A DNA stretch of 60,906 nucleotides from Oscillospiraceae bacterium (GTDB lineage Bacteria; Bacillota; Clostridia; Oscillospirales; Acutalibacteraceae), in the NCBI GenBank assembly GCA_029227055.1, contig JAQXZE010000004.1, positions 1 to 60,906 on the forward strand. The letters are read 5' to 3'. The notes under the pieces are model-generated. The model had not been told where the DNA came from. It made no database searches and worked only from the letters and a program-made list of their open reading frames with translations. Numbering within the stretch: the first letter of the stretch is position 1; each line of letters begins with the position of its first letter. Positions 16,161 to 24,740 of the stretch are shown one piece after another. The position numbers were made by a program, and so were the translations under genes.

Positions 16161-17547
16161 ATTTGATTTTAGTTATTCCCGAAACCGAGCTAACCTTTTT
16201 GATAGATTTTATTCTTAGTGAATTTACAACAGGCTTCCAACCGCTTATTGTGTAATATTCATAGCCCTCTTCATTTACCTTATTGATTGTAAGGTTAGAT
16301 GCACCGCTATAAGTGTATTCTACTGTATAATAGTACTGATGTACGCGCTCTGCCTCTTCTACATCTTGGCCGCCCTTTTGATAATCGTAGTAAACGGTAA
16401 AGGAGCCTTTTTTGTTATCCTTATAGCCGAGCACCTTGTGGGTATAGTCTGCCACATCGCCCGCAGCCATATAGGGAATGTAGAAATATCCGTTTGAATA
16501 GGAATGATTGCACCAGAAGAATTCGTATTTAGCCTGTGCTTTAAGCTTAGCAAACAAAGTATCGTTTATAACAAATTTTGTTTTTAATGCGTTATAAAAT
16601 ACAGCTTCGGGAACTTCGAACATCCAAGTGTCGCCCTCGTCATTGAGATATTTATCAAGCGTTTCAAAGCCGATTGCATAGTATCCCTCTTGCATCATAT
16701 AATCGAAATCAGGTGTGCCGTCGCTGTTTATTTCTGCGCCGCAGTGACCACTTGGACCACCTGAGATACCGGCATCCCTGAGATTTGTCTTAGAGGTTGC
16801 AAAGTTAGCCTGACCGCAAGCAGTACACTTATTTCCCTTTATAGTGTGCTTTTGTGTACCTACAATAATGCCGCAATCGGTGCAAACCTTGTTGTGATTA
16901 ACAACATCTAACTTGGAGCTGTCGATAATATTCTTACCTGTAGAAACAGAAACGGCTTTTGTTTTGCTGTGACTGCAGGAAGGACTTTCAGAGGATGTGT
17001 TGCCAGGCTGACTAGAGGACTGCGGTTCATCAGAAGAGGTATCGTCCGAAGTGCCCTTAATCTCAACAGAGGCGGTAACCTCAACCTTTACTTTAAGGTC
17101 CTCTAACTTTTCTACTGCTGCAGTTTTAACTTCATTTAAGATTTTATCTGCAGAGACTGTTTTATCAGCAACCTCCGCTACCTTAATATCAATAACAGCG
17201 TCATTTTTAATAAATCCGTTTTCGTTTGCTACGGCGATAAGGTTATCAACAACCTCGCTTGCCTTTTTATTCTCAAAGGTGATTTTTTTGTTAATGCTTT
17301 TTGCATCGTCATTAACAGGCTCTACTGCCAAAACAACATTATCAGCGCCGAGATAAAGACGGAACTGTGGGTTAATGGTAACCAAAACAACCGAAAGGTA
17401 ATTTTCGGGCTTTTGGAAGGTAACTTCGGTGTTGTTCGCGCTCGGTGTAGAGGGGGCATCAGTAGTGTCATTACTGTCCTTCTTACAACCCGCAAAGCAG
17501 GTGAATAAAAGAGTAACAGCAAGTAGCAGGCATAAAACTTTTTTCAT
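16159..17547 (-). CDS. secreted lipoprotein with RsgI-like middle region
   Basis: The 462-aa exported lipoprotein has signal peptide MKKVLCLLLAVTLLFTCFAGC, with the lipobox Cys at residue 21. After a low-complexity linker, residues about 45-185 (SVVLVTINPQFRLYLG...VNDDAKSI) resemble the RsgI-type anti-sigma extracellular domain, although no transmembrane helix or sigma-binding N-terminus is present. A Ser-rich linker leads to a Cys/His segment (CSHSKTKA, CTDCGIIVG, CTACG) that could bind metal, then an aromatic-rich C-terminal domain of unknown type. The start at 17547 is supported by AAGGAGAG; a longer frame reaching 17652 lacks a signal peptide. Function unknown. Confidence 0.8.
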   Translation of the reverse strand: MKKVLCLLLAVTLLFTCFAGCKKDSNDTTDAPSTPSANNTEVTFQKPENYLSVVLVTINPQFRLYLGADNVVLAVEPVNDDAKSINKKITFENKKASEVVDNLIAVANENGFIKNDAVIDIKVAEVADKTVSADKILNEVKTAAVEKLEDLKVKVEVTASVEIKGTSDDTSSDEPQSSSQPGNTSSESPSCSHSKTKAVSVSTGKNIIDSSKLDVVNHNKVCTDCGIIVGTQKHTIKGNKCTACGQANFATSKTNLRDAGISGGPSGHCGAEINSDGTPDFDYMMQEGYYAIGFETLDKYLNDEGDTWMFEVPEAVFYNALKTKFVINDTLFAKLKAQAKYEFFWCNHSYSNGYFYIPYMAAGDVADYTHKVLGYKDNKKGSFTVYYDYQKGGQDVEEAERVHQYYYTVEYTYSGASNLTINKVNEEGYEYYTISGWKPVVNSLRIKSIKKVSSVSGITKIK

Positions 17548-17617
17548 AAAACTCTCTCCTTGTTTTTTGTTGAGAACTTTGTTAACTGTAGTTAATTGCA
17601 ATTTAGTTTGTTTAAAT

Positions 17618-17854
17618 TTACAGTCCAAGAATTTGTTTTTTCTTTGCTTCATATTCTTCGGCAGATAATATTCCGCACTCGTGAAGTTCTTTTAATTTTT
17701 TTAGTTCTTTATAATATTCTGGGGAACAACCAAATTTTTTCTTAAAGCTTCTTTTGTTGTGGGCTCTTGTTGCAAAGACAACCAAAAGCACTATTACGGG
17801 CATTGCGAAAAGTATAAACAAATACATTAACATAATTATTAAACTGCTAGGCAT
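17618..17854 (-). CDS. small membrane protein with C-terminal SHOCT motif
   Basis: The 78-aa protein has one strong N-terminal membrane helix (SLIIMLMYLFILFAMPVIVLLVV), then a basic stretch and a C-terminal SHOCT-type motif (LKKLKELHECGILSAEEYEAKK). SHOCT motifs recur at the ends of many small membrane proteins and are thought to be oligomerisation or binding elements. I choose ATG 17854 over ATG 17866, because GAGG overlaps the upper ATG and sits 7 bases before the lower one. It lies just downstream of the GGGtGRT gene's terminator. Confidence 0.8.
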   Translation of the reverse strand: MPSSLIIMLMYLFILFAMPVIVLLVVFATRAHNKRSFKKKFGCSPEYYKELKKLKELHECGILSAEEYEAKKKQILGL

Positions 17855-17868
17855 TTTGGTCCTCATAA

Positions 17869-17910
17869 TAAAAAACTGCCTGAATTTGAATATCAGGCAG
17901 TCAGTTTTTA
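17869..17910 (-). terminator. terminator after the GGGtGRT gene
   Basis: Minus-strand ACTGCCTGA and TCAGGCAGT form a 9-bp stem followed by TTTTTTATT. Confidence 0.82.
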
Positions 17911-17911
17911 A

Positions 17912-18913
17912 TTACTTATTAAGTGCTTCGTTAACTGCAACTGCACAAGCAACAGTCATACCAACCATTGGGTTGTTACCCGCACCGATAAGACCCATCA
18001 TCTCTACGTGAGCAGGAACTGAAGAGGAACCTGCAAACTGAGCGTCGGAGTGCATACGGCCCATTGTATCGGTCATACCGTAGGAAGCGGGGCCTGCAGC
18101 CATATTGTCGGGGTGGAGTGTTCTTCCTGTACCGCCGCCTGATGCTACTGAGAAATACTTCTTGCCCTGTTCGATACATTCTTTCTTATAAGTACCTGCA
18201 ACGGGGTGCTGGAAGCGGGTGGGGTTGGTGGAGTTACCTGTGATAGAAACGTCAACACCCTCAGCGTGCATGATTGCAACGCCTTCGCGAACATCGTCTG
18301 CTCCGTAGCAGCGAACCTTTGCGCGCTCGCCGTTTGAATAAGCGATTTCTTCAACAACCTTAAGCTCACCTGTATAGTAATCAAACTTTGTCTGAACATA
18401 GGTAAAGCCGTTGATTCTGGAAATAATCTTAGCGGCATCCTTGCCGAGACCGTTAAGGATTACGCGAAGGGGCTCTTTACGAGCTTTATTAGCGCTCTTT
18501 GCAAGACCGATAGCGCCTTCAGCCGCAGCAAAGGATTCGTGACCTGCAAGGAAAGCAAAGCACTTTGTTTCATCGCGGAGAAGCATAGCGCCTAAGTTAC
18601 CATGGCCGAGACCAACCTTGCGGTCGTCAGCAACGGAGCCGGGGATACAGAAGGACTGAAGTCCAAGACCGATTTTTTCAGCTGCCTCAGCAGCAGATGC
18701 TACCTTTTCCTTAATAGCAATAGCACAGCCTACAACATAAGCCCAAGCAGCATTTTCAAAGCAGATAGGCTGAATGCCTTTTACGATATTATAAGCGTCA
18801 ACACCTGCGTTATCGCAGATTTCTTTTGCCTCTTCAATGGAAGAAATGCCGTGACGGCTGAGTTCCGCATTGATTTGGTCAATTCTTCTCTCATAACTTT
18901 CAAATAAAGCCAT
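17912..18913 (-). CDS. GGGtGRT protein
   Basis: The 333-aa protein belongs to the family named for its GGGTGRT motif, seen here as SGGGTGRTLHPDN near residue 258. Conserved Gly/Ala-rich blocks include FLAGHESFAAAEGAIG, SITGNSTNPTRFQHPVAGTYK and SSVPAHVEMMGLIGAGNNPMVG. The biochemical role is not established; members are encoded next to a NifU-like scaffold, as here, and are assumed to act in iron-sulfur metabolism. It starts 18 bases after the scaffold gene's stop, with an AGGAGGAAA site, and ends at its own terminator. Confidence 0.92.
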   Translation of the reverse strand: MALFESYERRIDQINAELSRHGISSIEEAKEICDNAGVDAYNIVKGIQPICFENAAWAYVVGCAIAIKEKVASAAEAAEKIGLGLQSFCIPGSVADDRKVGLGHGNLGAMLLRDETKCFAFLAGHESFAAAEGAIGLAKSANKARKEPLRVILNGLGKDAAKIISRINGFTYVQTKFDYYTGELKVVEEIAYSNGERAKVRCYGADDVREGVAIMHAEGVDVSITGNSTNPTRFQHPVAGTYKKECIEQGKKYFSVASGGGTGRTLHPDNMAAGPASYGMTDTMGRMHSDAQFAGSSSVPAHVEMMGLIGAGNNPMVGMTVACAVAVNEALNK

Positions 18914-18931
18914 TATTCATTTCCTCCTTAA

Positions 18932-19624
18932 TTATTCTTCTCTCGGGTCGATGAGCTTTGCAGCGTCATCAACGCGACCGTACTGTCCGCTAGCCTTTTC
19001 TAAAGCTTCATTAGCGTCCATACCCTTTTTAATCATATCCATCATCTTGCCGAGGTGTACAAACTTGTAGCCGATGATAGCACCGTCGTTATCGATAGCA
19101 ATCTTTGTGATATAGCCTTCAGCAAGCTCTAAATAACGGGGACCCTTAAGCTTTGTAGCATAGGTAGTACCTGTCTGTGAGCGAAGACCCTTACCTAAGT
19201 CCTCAAGGCCTGCACCGATAGGAAGACCGTTTTCAGAAAAAGCAGTCTGTGTACGACCGTAAACAATCTGTAAGAACAACTCGCGCATAGCGGTGTTGAT
19301 AGCGTCACAAACAAGGTCAGTATTAAGCGCCTCTAAAAGAGTTTTGCCAACCAAGATTTCGGAAGCCATAGCAGCAGAGTGTGTCATACCCGAGCAGCCG
19401 AGAGTTTCAACCAATGCCTCTTCGATTATACCTTCCTTAACATTAAGGGTAAGCTTGCAGGCGCCCTGCTGAGGTGCACACCAGCCCACACCGTGTGTAA
19501 GACCGGAAACATCCTTAACCTCTTTAACCTGTACCCATTTGCCCTCCTCCGGAATAGGAGCGGGACCGTGATATGCACCCTTTGCTAAGGGACACATATT
19601 TTCAACTTCTTTTGAATAGTTCAT
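18932..19624 (-). CDS. iron-sulfur cluster assembly scaffold, NifU/IscU-like
   Basis: The protein has about 230 aa and a NifU N-terminal-like fold. Likely cluster ligands are in GWCAPQQGAC near residues 50-59 and LGCSGMTHS near 79-87, with another Cys in NMCPLAKG at the start. The C-terminal part (LVCDAINTAMRELFLQIVYGRTQTAF onward) is an extension typical of the group paired with GGGtGRT proteins. ATG 19624 is used because AAAGGAG lies directly upstream; an ATG at 19642 overlaps that site. It is the first gene of a two-gene operon. Confidence 0.88.
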   Translation of the reverse strand: MNYSKEVENMCPLAKGAYHGPAPIPEEGKWVQVKEVKDVSGLTHGVGWCAPQQGACKLTLNVKEGIIEEALVETLGCSGMTHSAAMASEILVGKTLLEALNTDLVCDAINTAMRELFLQIVYGRTQTAFSENGLPIGAGLEDLGKGLRSQTGTTYATKLKGPRYLELAEGYITKIAIDNDGAIIGYKFVHLGKMMDMIKKGMDANEALEKASGQYGRVDDAAKLIDPREE

Positions 19625-19672
19625 TATATGTACTCCTTTCATAAGTCAGTCGAATTTTGACCATTCGTTAAT

Positions 19673-19700
19673 ATTATAACAGATATAGAAATAAAATCAA
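19673..19700 (-). promoter_or_regulatory. sigma-A promoter for the NifU-like/GGGtGRT operon
   Basis: TTGATT (19695-19700), a 16-base spacer and TATAAT (19673-19678) on the minus strand, about 49 bases before the start codon. Confidence 0.7.
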
Positions 19701-19743
19701 GAATTTTAAATAGGAAAAAACACCATATTTTTACAGGATTATA

Positions 19744-21198
19744 CTATATATTTTGGCGTTTAATGAATTTCAGTTGTTGCTGTTCGGAATATTTAAGGGC
19801 GATAATCAAGGTTAAAAGAAATATAACAAGCGACAAAAGGCGCGGGATAACCTCAAGCGTTGAAAATTCCAAGGAGCCCAAGCGGTTTATAACATTAATG
19901 GTATAAGAGGAGAGGATTTCTGCAGGGCAGAGAATAATGTTTGCAAGGTTATAATTCGGCATAACAAGGCCGACACCTATAGCTATTACCGATATAGAGA
20001 GTATAGCGGTTACGGCAAAAGACACCAAGATATTAGTAAGAATTGAAACGGTTGAAATATATCCGAAAACGAGAATACAAACGGGTGCAGTAAGAAGGGA
20101 TGCCGATACTGTAACCGAAAGGCTCGAAACGAGAGATTTTAAAAACTTTTTTCGTAAAGGACAAAACCTCAAGAAAACTTCGGTAAGATAGGGCGAAAGT
20201 ATAAGAATACCTGCCGTTGACAGCATTGATAACTGAAGAGAAACACTGAAAACCGCAAAGGGAGTTTTAAAAATCATTATAATCATTGCGGCGGAAAGGG
20301 AATTTAAGGCGTCTCGTTCTCTAGAAAAGAGGGGTGCTATCGAGAAAAGCAGATAGGTGATACCCGCCCTTATTACAGACATTGTAAAGCCGCAAAGAGC
20401 AACAATCAAAAAGACAGACAAAAATGAAAAGGCGGCATAAAGATATTTGTTATGCAAAAGAGGTTTAAAGACAGAATAAAACACACCTATAATTATTACA
20501 AGATGCATACCCGAGACCACCAACATATGCGAAACGCCCGACTTTTTAACATTATCGTAAAATTTTGGGTCTAGAGAGCTTCTGTCGCCTATTGTGAGCG
20601 CAGATATTAGTGCTCGGCTTTGGAATGTAAGGTCAGAGGATTTTAGGATTTCGGTTATTTTAAAGCGCAGCTTTGGTACGAAGGTAAGGATACTTTTATC
20701 GTTATTACTATCGCTAAAGCTTTTTATTTGTGCTCCCGCATAAATACCCTCAGAGAAATTATATCGGCGCGTCTTTTCGTTATCAAATTCAAAAAGATAA
20801 AACTTGGCATTCAGGGTATCGCCAACCGATAAATCGGAGTTTTTATAATAAATTTTGATTTTATCACCTTTGTGAAGACTGTTTTCAGAAACACATACTG
20901 CGGTGGCAAAATTATAATATTCGTTACTTTCGGGTGTCTCGGTTATAACCAAATCTTCCGTTATAGGAGTATTTGAAAGGTTGCTGAAGCGGTCAATTTC
21001 ATAAAGGGAAAACAAAAGACTTAAAAACACCAAAATGGAAATTACGGGTACGAGGGTGAAGTGAGGTTTTTTAAGCTTTAGCGCCACAATAAGAAATATA
21101 ATTAAACAAACAGCAATTGCAAATATCGCGGTTTTGCAATAATATACAATTGCTGTCAAAGATACACTTATAACGGCGGCAATAAGAAAGGGACGCAT
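19744..21198 (-). CDS. comEC: ComEC/Rec2-like competence membrane protein, without hydrolase domain
   Basis: The 484-aa polytopic membrane protein has N-terminal helices, a DUF4131/OB-like region (residues about 90-170) and the competence domain with the diagnostic GVSHMLVVSGMHLVII near residue 208, followed by about eight helices. ComEC forms the channel for single-stranded DNA in transformation. Full-length versions of about 750 aa end with a metallo-beta-lactamase domain; here the reading frame stops at a basic tail (KYSEQQQLKFIKRQNI) with no such domain. Other clostridial versions are also short. It starts inside the PFK stop codon (TAATG), so it is translationally coupled to it. Confidence 0.88.
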   Translation of the reverse strand: MRPFLIAAVISVSLTAIVYYCKTAIFAIAVCLIIFLIVALKLKKPHFTLVPVISILVFLSLLFSLYEIDRFSNLSNTPITEDLVITETPESNEYYNFATAVCVSENSLHKGDKIKIYYKNSDLSVGDTLNAKFYLFEFDNEKTRRYNFSEGIYAGAQIKSFSDSNNDKSILTFVPKLRFKITEILKSSDLTFQSRALISALTIGDRSSLDPKFYDNVKKSGVSHMLVVSGMHLVIIIGVFYSVFKPLLHNKYLYAAFSFLSVFLIVALCGFTMSVIRAGITYLLFSIAPLFSRERDALNSLSAAMIIMIFKTPFAVFSVSLQLSMLSTAGILILSPYLTEVFLRFCPLRKKFLKSLVSSLSVTVSASLLTAPVCILVFGYISTVSILTNILVSFAVTAILSISVIAIGVGLVMPNYNLANIILCPAEILSSYTINVINRLGSLEFSTLEVIPRLLSLVIFLLTLIIALKYSEQQQLKFIKRQNI

Positions 21199-22397
21199 TA
21201 TTTCAGGAGAAGATGAACGGGAAGTCCGTTTTTAGTTTTTATATCACATTCACCCTCAATAAGCGGCATAAAATAGGGGATTGCAAGGTCGCTTACATTG
21301 TTTTTATTGGCGGTTATCCACTCACTTGGAAATGCCTTTTCGCCGTTTGCAACAAGAGCTGCGTCGGCTGAGAAAATTTCGGTTTTATAGGGTGCGTCTG
21401 ATACACGCTTTATGCACATCATTTTGCCCGTTTCACCCAAAACGGCAGCCTTTACTGCGGCTTCGCCGATTAAAACCGCCTCATCAATATCGGTTTTAGA
21501 GGCAATATGCGCACAGCAGCGCTGAAGAACATTTAGCTCAATAGAGCGTGTTTTACAACCGATATCGCTGTTTTTGATTACCTCTTCGAGCTGTTTGCCT
21601 ATTCCTGATAGTGCTATATGGCCAAAAGAATCAGTTTTGCTAATCTCTGCCTTGCCGAGCGAGATACCCTCGGACACTGCAACGATTACAGAATCATATT
21701 CCTCAAGCTTTGCAGCTACATCTGATAAGAATTTATCGGTTGAAAACTCAGCTTCGGGGAGATATATAAGGTGAGGGGCAGGGGAGCCGTCTGTATGTAA
21801 AAGACAGGAGGAGGCGGTAAGCCAACCTGCGTGTCTGCCCATTATCTCAATGATAGTTACCGACTTTAAATCGTAAACGGCGCTATCTCTTACAATCTCA
21901 GATAAAACTGTAGCAACGAATTTTGCGGCAGATCCAAAGCCTGGTGTATGGTCGGTTATAAGAAGGTCGTTATCAATGGTTTTCGGCACGCCGATAATCT
22001 TAATATCAAGTCCGTTTTCAGCCATATATTTTGATAGCTTTGCAACGGTATCCATAGAGTCGTTACCGCCGATATAGAAAAAGGCTTTAATATCGTTCTT
22101 TATAAAATTATCTGTTATTGTTTTGTAAACTGAGCTGTCCTTGTCATAGTCGGGCAGCTTATATCTGCAGGAGCCGAGAGCCGTAGCAGGTGTCTGCTTT
22201 AATAAGGCTTTTTTATCATCGGTATCAAGATGGGCTCTAAGGTCAATTAGGTTGTTTTTAACAATTCCCTCAATTCCGTTTAAAGAGCCAAAAATCTCCT
22301 TTATTTCAGGGGTTCTCATCGCCTCATTTACAACACCTAAAAGGGAGGCGTTAATGGCGCAGGTAGGTCCGCCTGACTGTGCTACAGCAATGTTCAT
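21198..22397 (-). CDS. pfp: 6-phosphofructokinase, PPi-dependent type
   Basis: The 399-aa phosphofructokinase family protein phosphorylates fructose 6-phosphate in glycolysis. QSGGPTCAINASL opens the protein. Instead of the ATP-type GGDGS it has GGNDSMDT near residue 104, and it has PKTIDND near 140. The Asp after GGN and the Lys before TIDND are the known marks of pyrophosphate-dependent enzymes, so PPi is the likely phosphoryl donor. MGRHAGW near 185 binds the sugar phosphate. Its stop overlaps the comEC start by one base. This call is by motif, not assay. Confidence 0.88.
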   Translation of the reverse strand: MNIAVAQSGGPTCAINASLLGVVNEAMRTPEIKEIFGSLNGIEGIVKNNLIDLRAHLDTDDKKALLKQTPATALGSCRYKLPDYDKDSSVYKTITDNFIKNDIKAFFYIGGNDSMDTVAKLSKYMAENGLDIKIIGVPKTIDNDLLITDHTPGFGSAAKFVATVLSEIVRDSAVYDLKSVTIIEIMGRHAGWLTASSCLLHTDGSPAPHLIYLPEAEFSTDKFLSDVAAKLEEYDSVIVAVSEGISLGKAEISKTDSFGHIALSGIGKQLEEVIKNSDIGCKTRSIELNVLQRCCAHIASKTDIDEAVLIGEAAVKAAVLGETGKMMCIKRVSDAPYKTEIFSADAALVANGEKAFPSEWITANKNNVSDLAIPYFMPLIEGECDIKTKNGLPVHLLLK

Positions 22398-22592
22398 AAT
22401 ATTCTTCTCCTAGTTTTTTATACCCATTAATTATATAGCAAAACAATACATAATTCAACCACAATTTATGCTTTTATGTTTTCGGGAGTGCGCAGATGCC
22501 CTTCCTTACAGAAATACTAATATTATTTATGCGGCGGGATGGGGGAATCGTCCTGTAACTACAAGTAAAAATGGACGGAGGATAAAAAATTA

Positions 22593-22621
22593 TTGTTTTT
22601 AATCTATTTTGGTGTTATAAT
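22593..22621 (+). promoter_or_regulatory. sigma-A promoter for the LRR-dockerin gene
   Basis: TTGTTT (22593-22598), a 17-base spacer and TATAAT (22616-22621). Transcription would start near 22628, leaving a leader of about 250 nt. Confidence 0.6.
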
Positions 22622-22626
22622 AAGAT

Positions 22627-22805
22627 TACCACACAACAATTAAATATTATTACAAGCATTAAGGTGTGTATTTTTGTCTTTTGGTAAAAATGCAGGCTCT
22701 GTTTTTGCATGCTTTAATGTTTGTAGAAATTGTTGTGTGGTAGCGACAATGAGTCACGCATTTTTCGGTGTGTGTGACTTTAAGTTGCACACACTTTTTA
22801 GTTTG
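22627..22805 (+). promoter_or_regulatory. long structured 5' leader with terminal inverted repeat and terminator-like hairpin
   Basis: TACCACACAACAATT (22627-22641) pairs perfectly with AATTGTTGTGTGGTA (22728-22742). TACAAGCATTAA and TTTAATGTTTGTA nest inside, then a short ATGCA/TGCAT hairpin. Downstream, AGTCAC can pair with GTGACT, or the overlapping GTGTGTG can pair with CACACAC followed by TTTTTA; these two folds exclude each other, as in an attenuator. No known riboswitch class was recognised. The 5' arm coincides with the predicted transcription start. The rest of the gap (22398-22592) shows nothing clear. Confidence 0.5.
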
Positions 22806-22880
22806 GGGGGCTGTAGTTTATTTTTTGTCAATACATTATTTAGTTTTCAATGACATAATAGAATGGAGTTTAAGTATCTT

Positions 22881-24524
22881 ATGAAAAAAATATTATCATT
22901 TATATTAGCTACGGCTTTGTTAATGGGAATATTTAGTATAGCGCCCATTTCTCCAACCGTATCTGCTGCAACAAGTGGATATTATACATATACAGTATCA
23001 AATGGTAGGGCAACTATTACCGAATGTGATATGGCGATAAGGGGTCAGGTCACTATACCTGAAACCTTAGGGGGATATCCGGTAAAAACAATAAGCAGCT
23101 ATGCGTTTTCCTTTTGTACAGATATTAGAAGTGTAGTAATACCTAATAGTGTTACAACAATAGGCAGGTGCGCCTTTATGTCTTGCACCCGTCTTGCAAG
23201 TATAACTATACCAGATACCGTTACATCAATATACCATGATTCTTTTGATGAAACTGCATATTATAACAATACTAGTAATTGGAAAAATAAGGTGCTATAC
23301 ATAGGTAATCATTTAATTGAAGCAAAGGACACTCTTTCGGGGGACATTTTAATTAGAGATGGTACTAAAACAATTGCTACTTATTCGTTTTATGATTGCA
23401 AACTTCTTACAGGGATTACTATTCCCGATAGTGTGACTACAATAGGGAGTAACGCTTTTGAAAACTGCAGTAGCCTTAAAACCGCAGTAATGGGAGACGG
23501 TATTGAATCAATAGGCTATATGGCATTTGCAAATTGTACTAGCCTTGAGGGTATTGCTTTGCCTAAGAGCCTTGGTTCAATAGCTCAAAAAGCCTTCGAA
23601 AATTGCACGGGCCTTGAAAGTATAGTTGTTGATAAAAATAATGAGGTTTATAAGGGTGACGGCAACTGTTTAGTCAATATCGCTGATAAAAAATTAATTT
23701 TAGGCTGTAAAAACAGTGTTATACCCGATGACGCCAGTGTTACTTCAATAGATTATAATGCCTTTAAAAACTGCACAGAGCTTATAAGTATAAATATACC
23801 CGATTGTGTTACATCAATCGGCAGTTTTGCTTTTGATAATACCGGATATTATAACGACGCTTCTAATTGGGAGAACGGTGTATTATATATAGATAATCAT
23901 TTAATTAAAGCCAAGGATACAGTTTCGGGTAAATACACCATAAAAAGCGGCACAAAAACAATTGCCGATTCGGCATTTCAGTATTGCAAAGTAATTACAT
24001 CTGTTGAAATTCCCGATAGCGTTATATCAATAAATGCTTATGCGTTTTATGGTTGTATGAGTATTAAGGATGTAACTCTTGGTGATGCTCTTGAGTCTAT
24101 TGGCGCATTCGCATTTTATGATTGTCATAGGCTTACATCGGTAAAAATTCCTGACAGTGTAACATATATAGGTAGCAGTGCCTTTAAGAATTGCATCACT
24201 CTTACAAGGGTAACTGTCGGAAACGGCGTAGCCTCAATAAATAGCAATGCATTTAGCGAAATTAATAATCTGACTATAGCAACCGATAACACCTATGTTA
24301 AAGAATATTGCAATGAAAATCAGTTTGCTTGCGAGCCCATTCTTGAAGCAGGTGATATTAATGGGGACGGGGAAGTTAATCTAAGCGACTTTATAGGGCT
24401 TAAAAAGCGAATATTAGGCTTGTCGGACACCGCATACAACATACCCTGTTATCTTAATAATGACAATAACATAGACATACTTGACTTTATAAGATTTAAA
24501 AAAATGATGGTAAACATGGCCTAA
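22881..24524 (+). CDS. secreted leucine-rich repeat (BspA-type) protein with dockerin
   Basis: The 547-aa exported protein has signal peptide MKKILSFILATALLMGIF...VSA (about 29 residues). The body is built of BspA/LRR_5 repeats of about 23 residues with the pattern IPDSVTSIGxxAFxxC. A block of about 75 residues starting YYNNTSNWKNKVLYIGNHL recurs as YYNDASNWENGVLYIDNHL, an internal duplication. Residues about 488-547 form a type I dockerin with two calcium-binding repeats, DINGDGEVNLSDF and LNNDNNIDILDF, which should anchor the protein to a cohesin. No cohesin or scaffoldin is in the window. The start at 22881 is chosen for the signal peptide, although GGAG is a little distant (12 bases). Confidence 0.9.
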   Translation: MKKILSFILATALLMGIFSIAPISPTVSAATSGYYTYTVSNGRATITECDMAIRGQVTIPETLGGYPVKTISSYAFSFCTDIRSVVIPNSVTTIGRCAFMSCTRLASITIPDTVTSIYHDSFDETAYYNNTSNWKNKVLYIGNHLIEAKDTLSGDILIRDGTKTIATYSFYDCKLLTGITIPDSVTTIGSNAFENCSSLKTAVMGDGIESIGYMAFANCTSLEGIALPKSLGSIAQKAFENCTGLESIVVDKNNEVYKGDGNCLVNIADKKLILGCKNSVIPDDASVTSIDYNAFKNCTELISINIPDCVTSIGSFAFDNTGYYNDASNWENGVLYIDNHLIKAKDTVSGKYTIKSGTKTIADSAFQYCKVITSVEIPDSVISINAYAFYGCMSIKDVTLGDALESIGAFAFYDCHRLTSVKIPDSVTYIGSSAFKNCITLTRVTVGNGVASINSNAFSEINNLTIATDNTYVKEYCNENQFACEPILEAGDINGDGEVNLSDFIGLKKRILGLSDTAYNIPCYLNNDNNIDILDFIRFKKMMVNMA

Positions 24525-24565
24525 GCCTTGGGAATGAAGCGCCTCACTAAGAAAACAAAAACATA

Positions 24566-24608
24566 AAAAACAGACACATCAAAAAATTCTCGATGTGTCT
24601 GTTTTTTT
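24566..24608 (+). terminator. terminator after the LRR-dockerin gene
   Basis: AAAAACAGACACATC and GATGTGTCTGTTTTT form a 15-bp stem with an 11-base loop and a long T-tract. Confidence 0.88.
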
Positions 24609-24740
24609 ATTTATATATCTTAAGTCCGCCTAAAATTACGGCAAGAACAAGCTTTAAAACTGTTTCTAAAGCATTTTCAAAAATAAAAACTGACAAATAA
24701 ATCCTTCTTTTATTTTACATAGAAGATTATCTATATGTAA

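Noticed and set aside
21198-22397. ATP-dependent phosphofructokinase call
   Set aside because: The GGND and PKTIDND residues point to the PPi-dependent type, while ATP enzymes have GGDG and usually PGTIDND.
22627-22742. Insertion sequence remnant
   Set aside because: No transposase frame and no target-site duplication are visible; a leader RNA or MITE remains possible and is listed as a finding.
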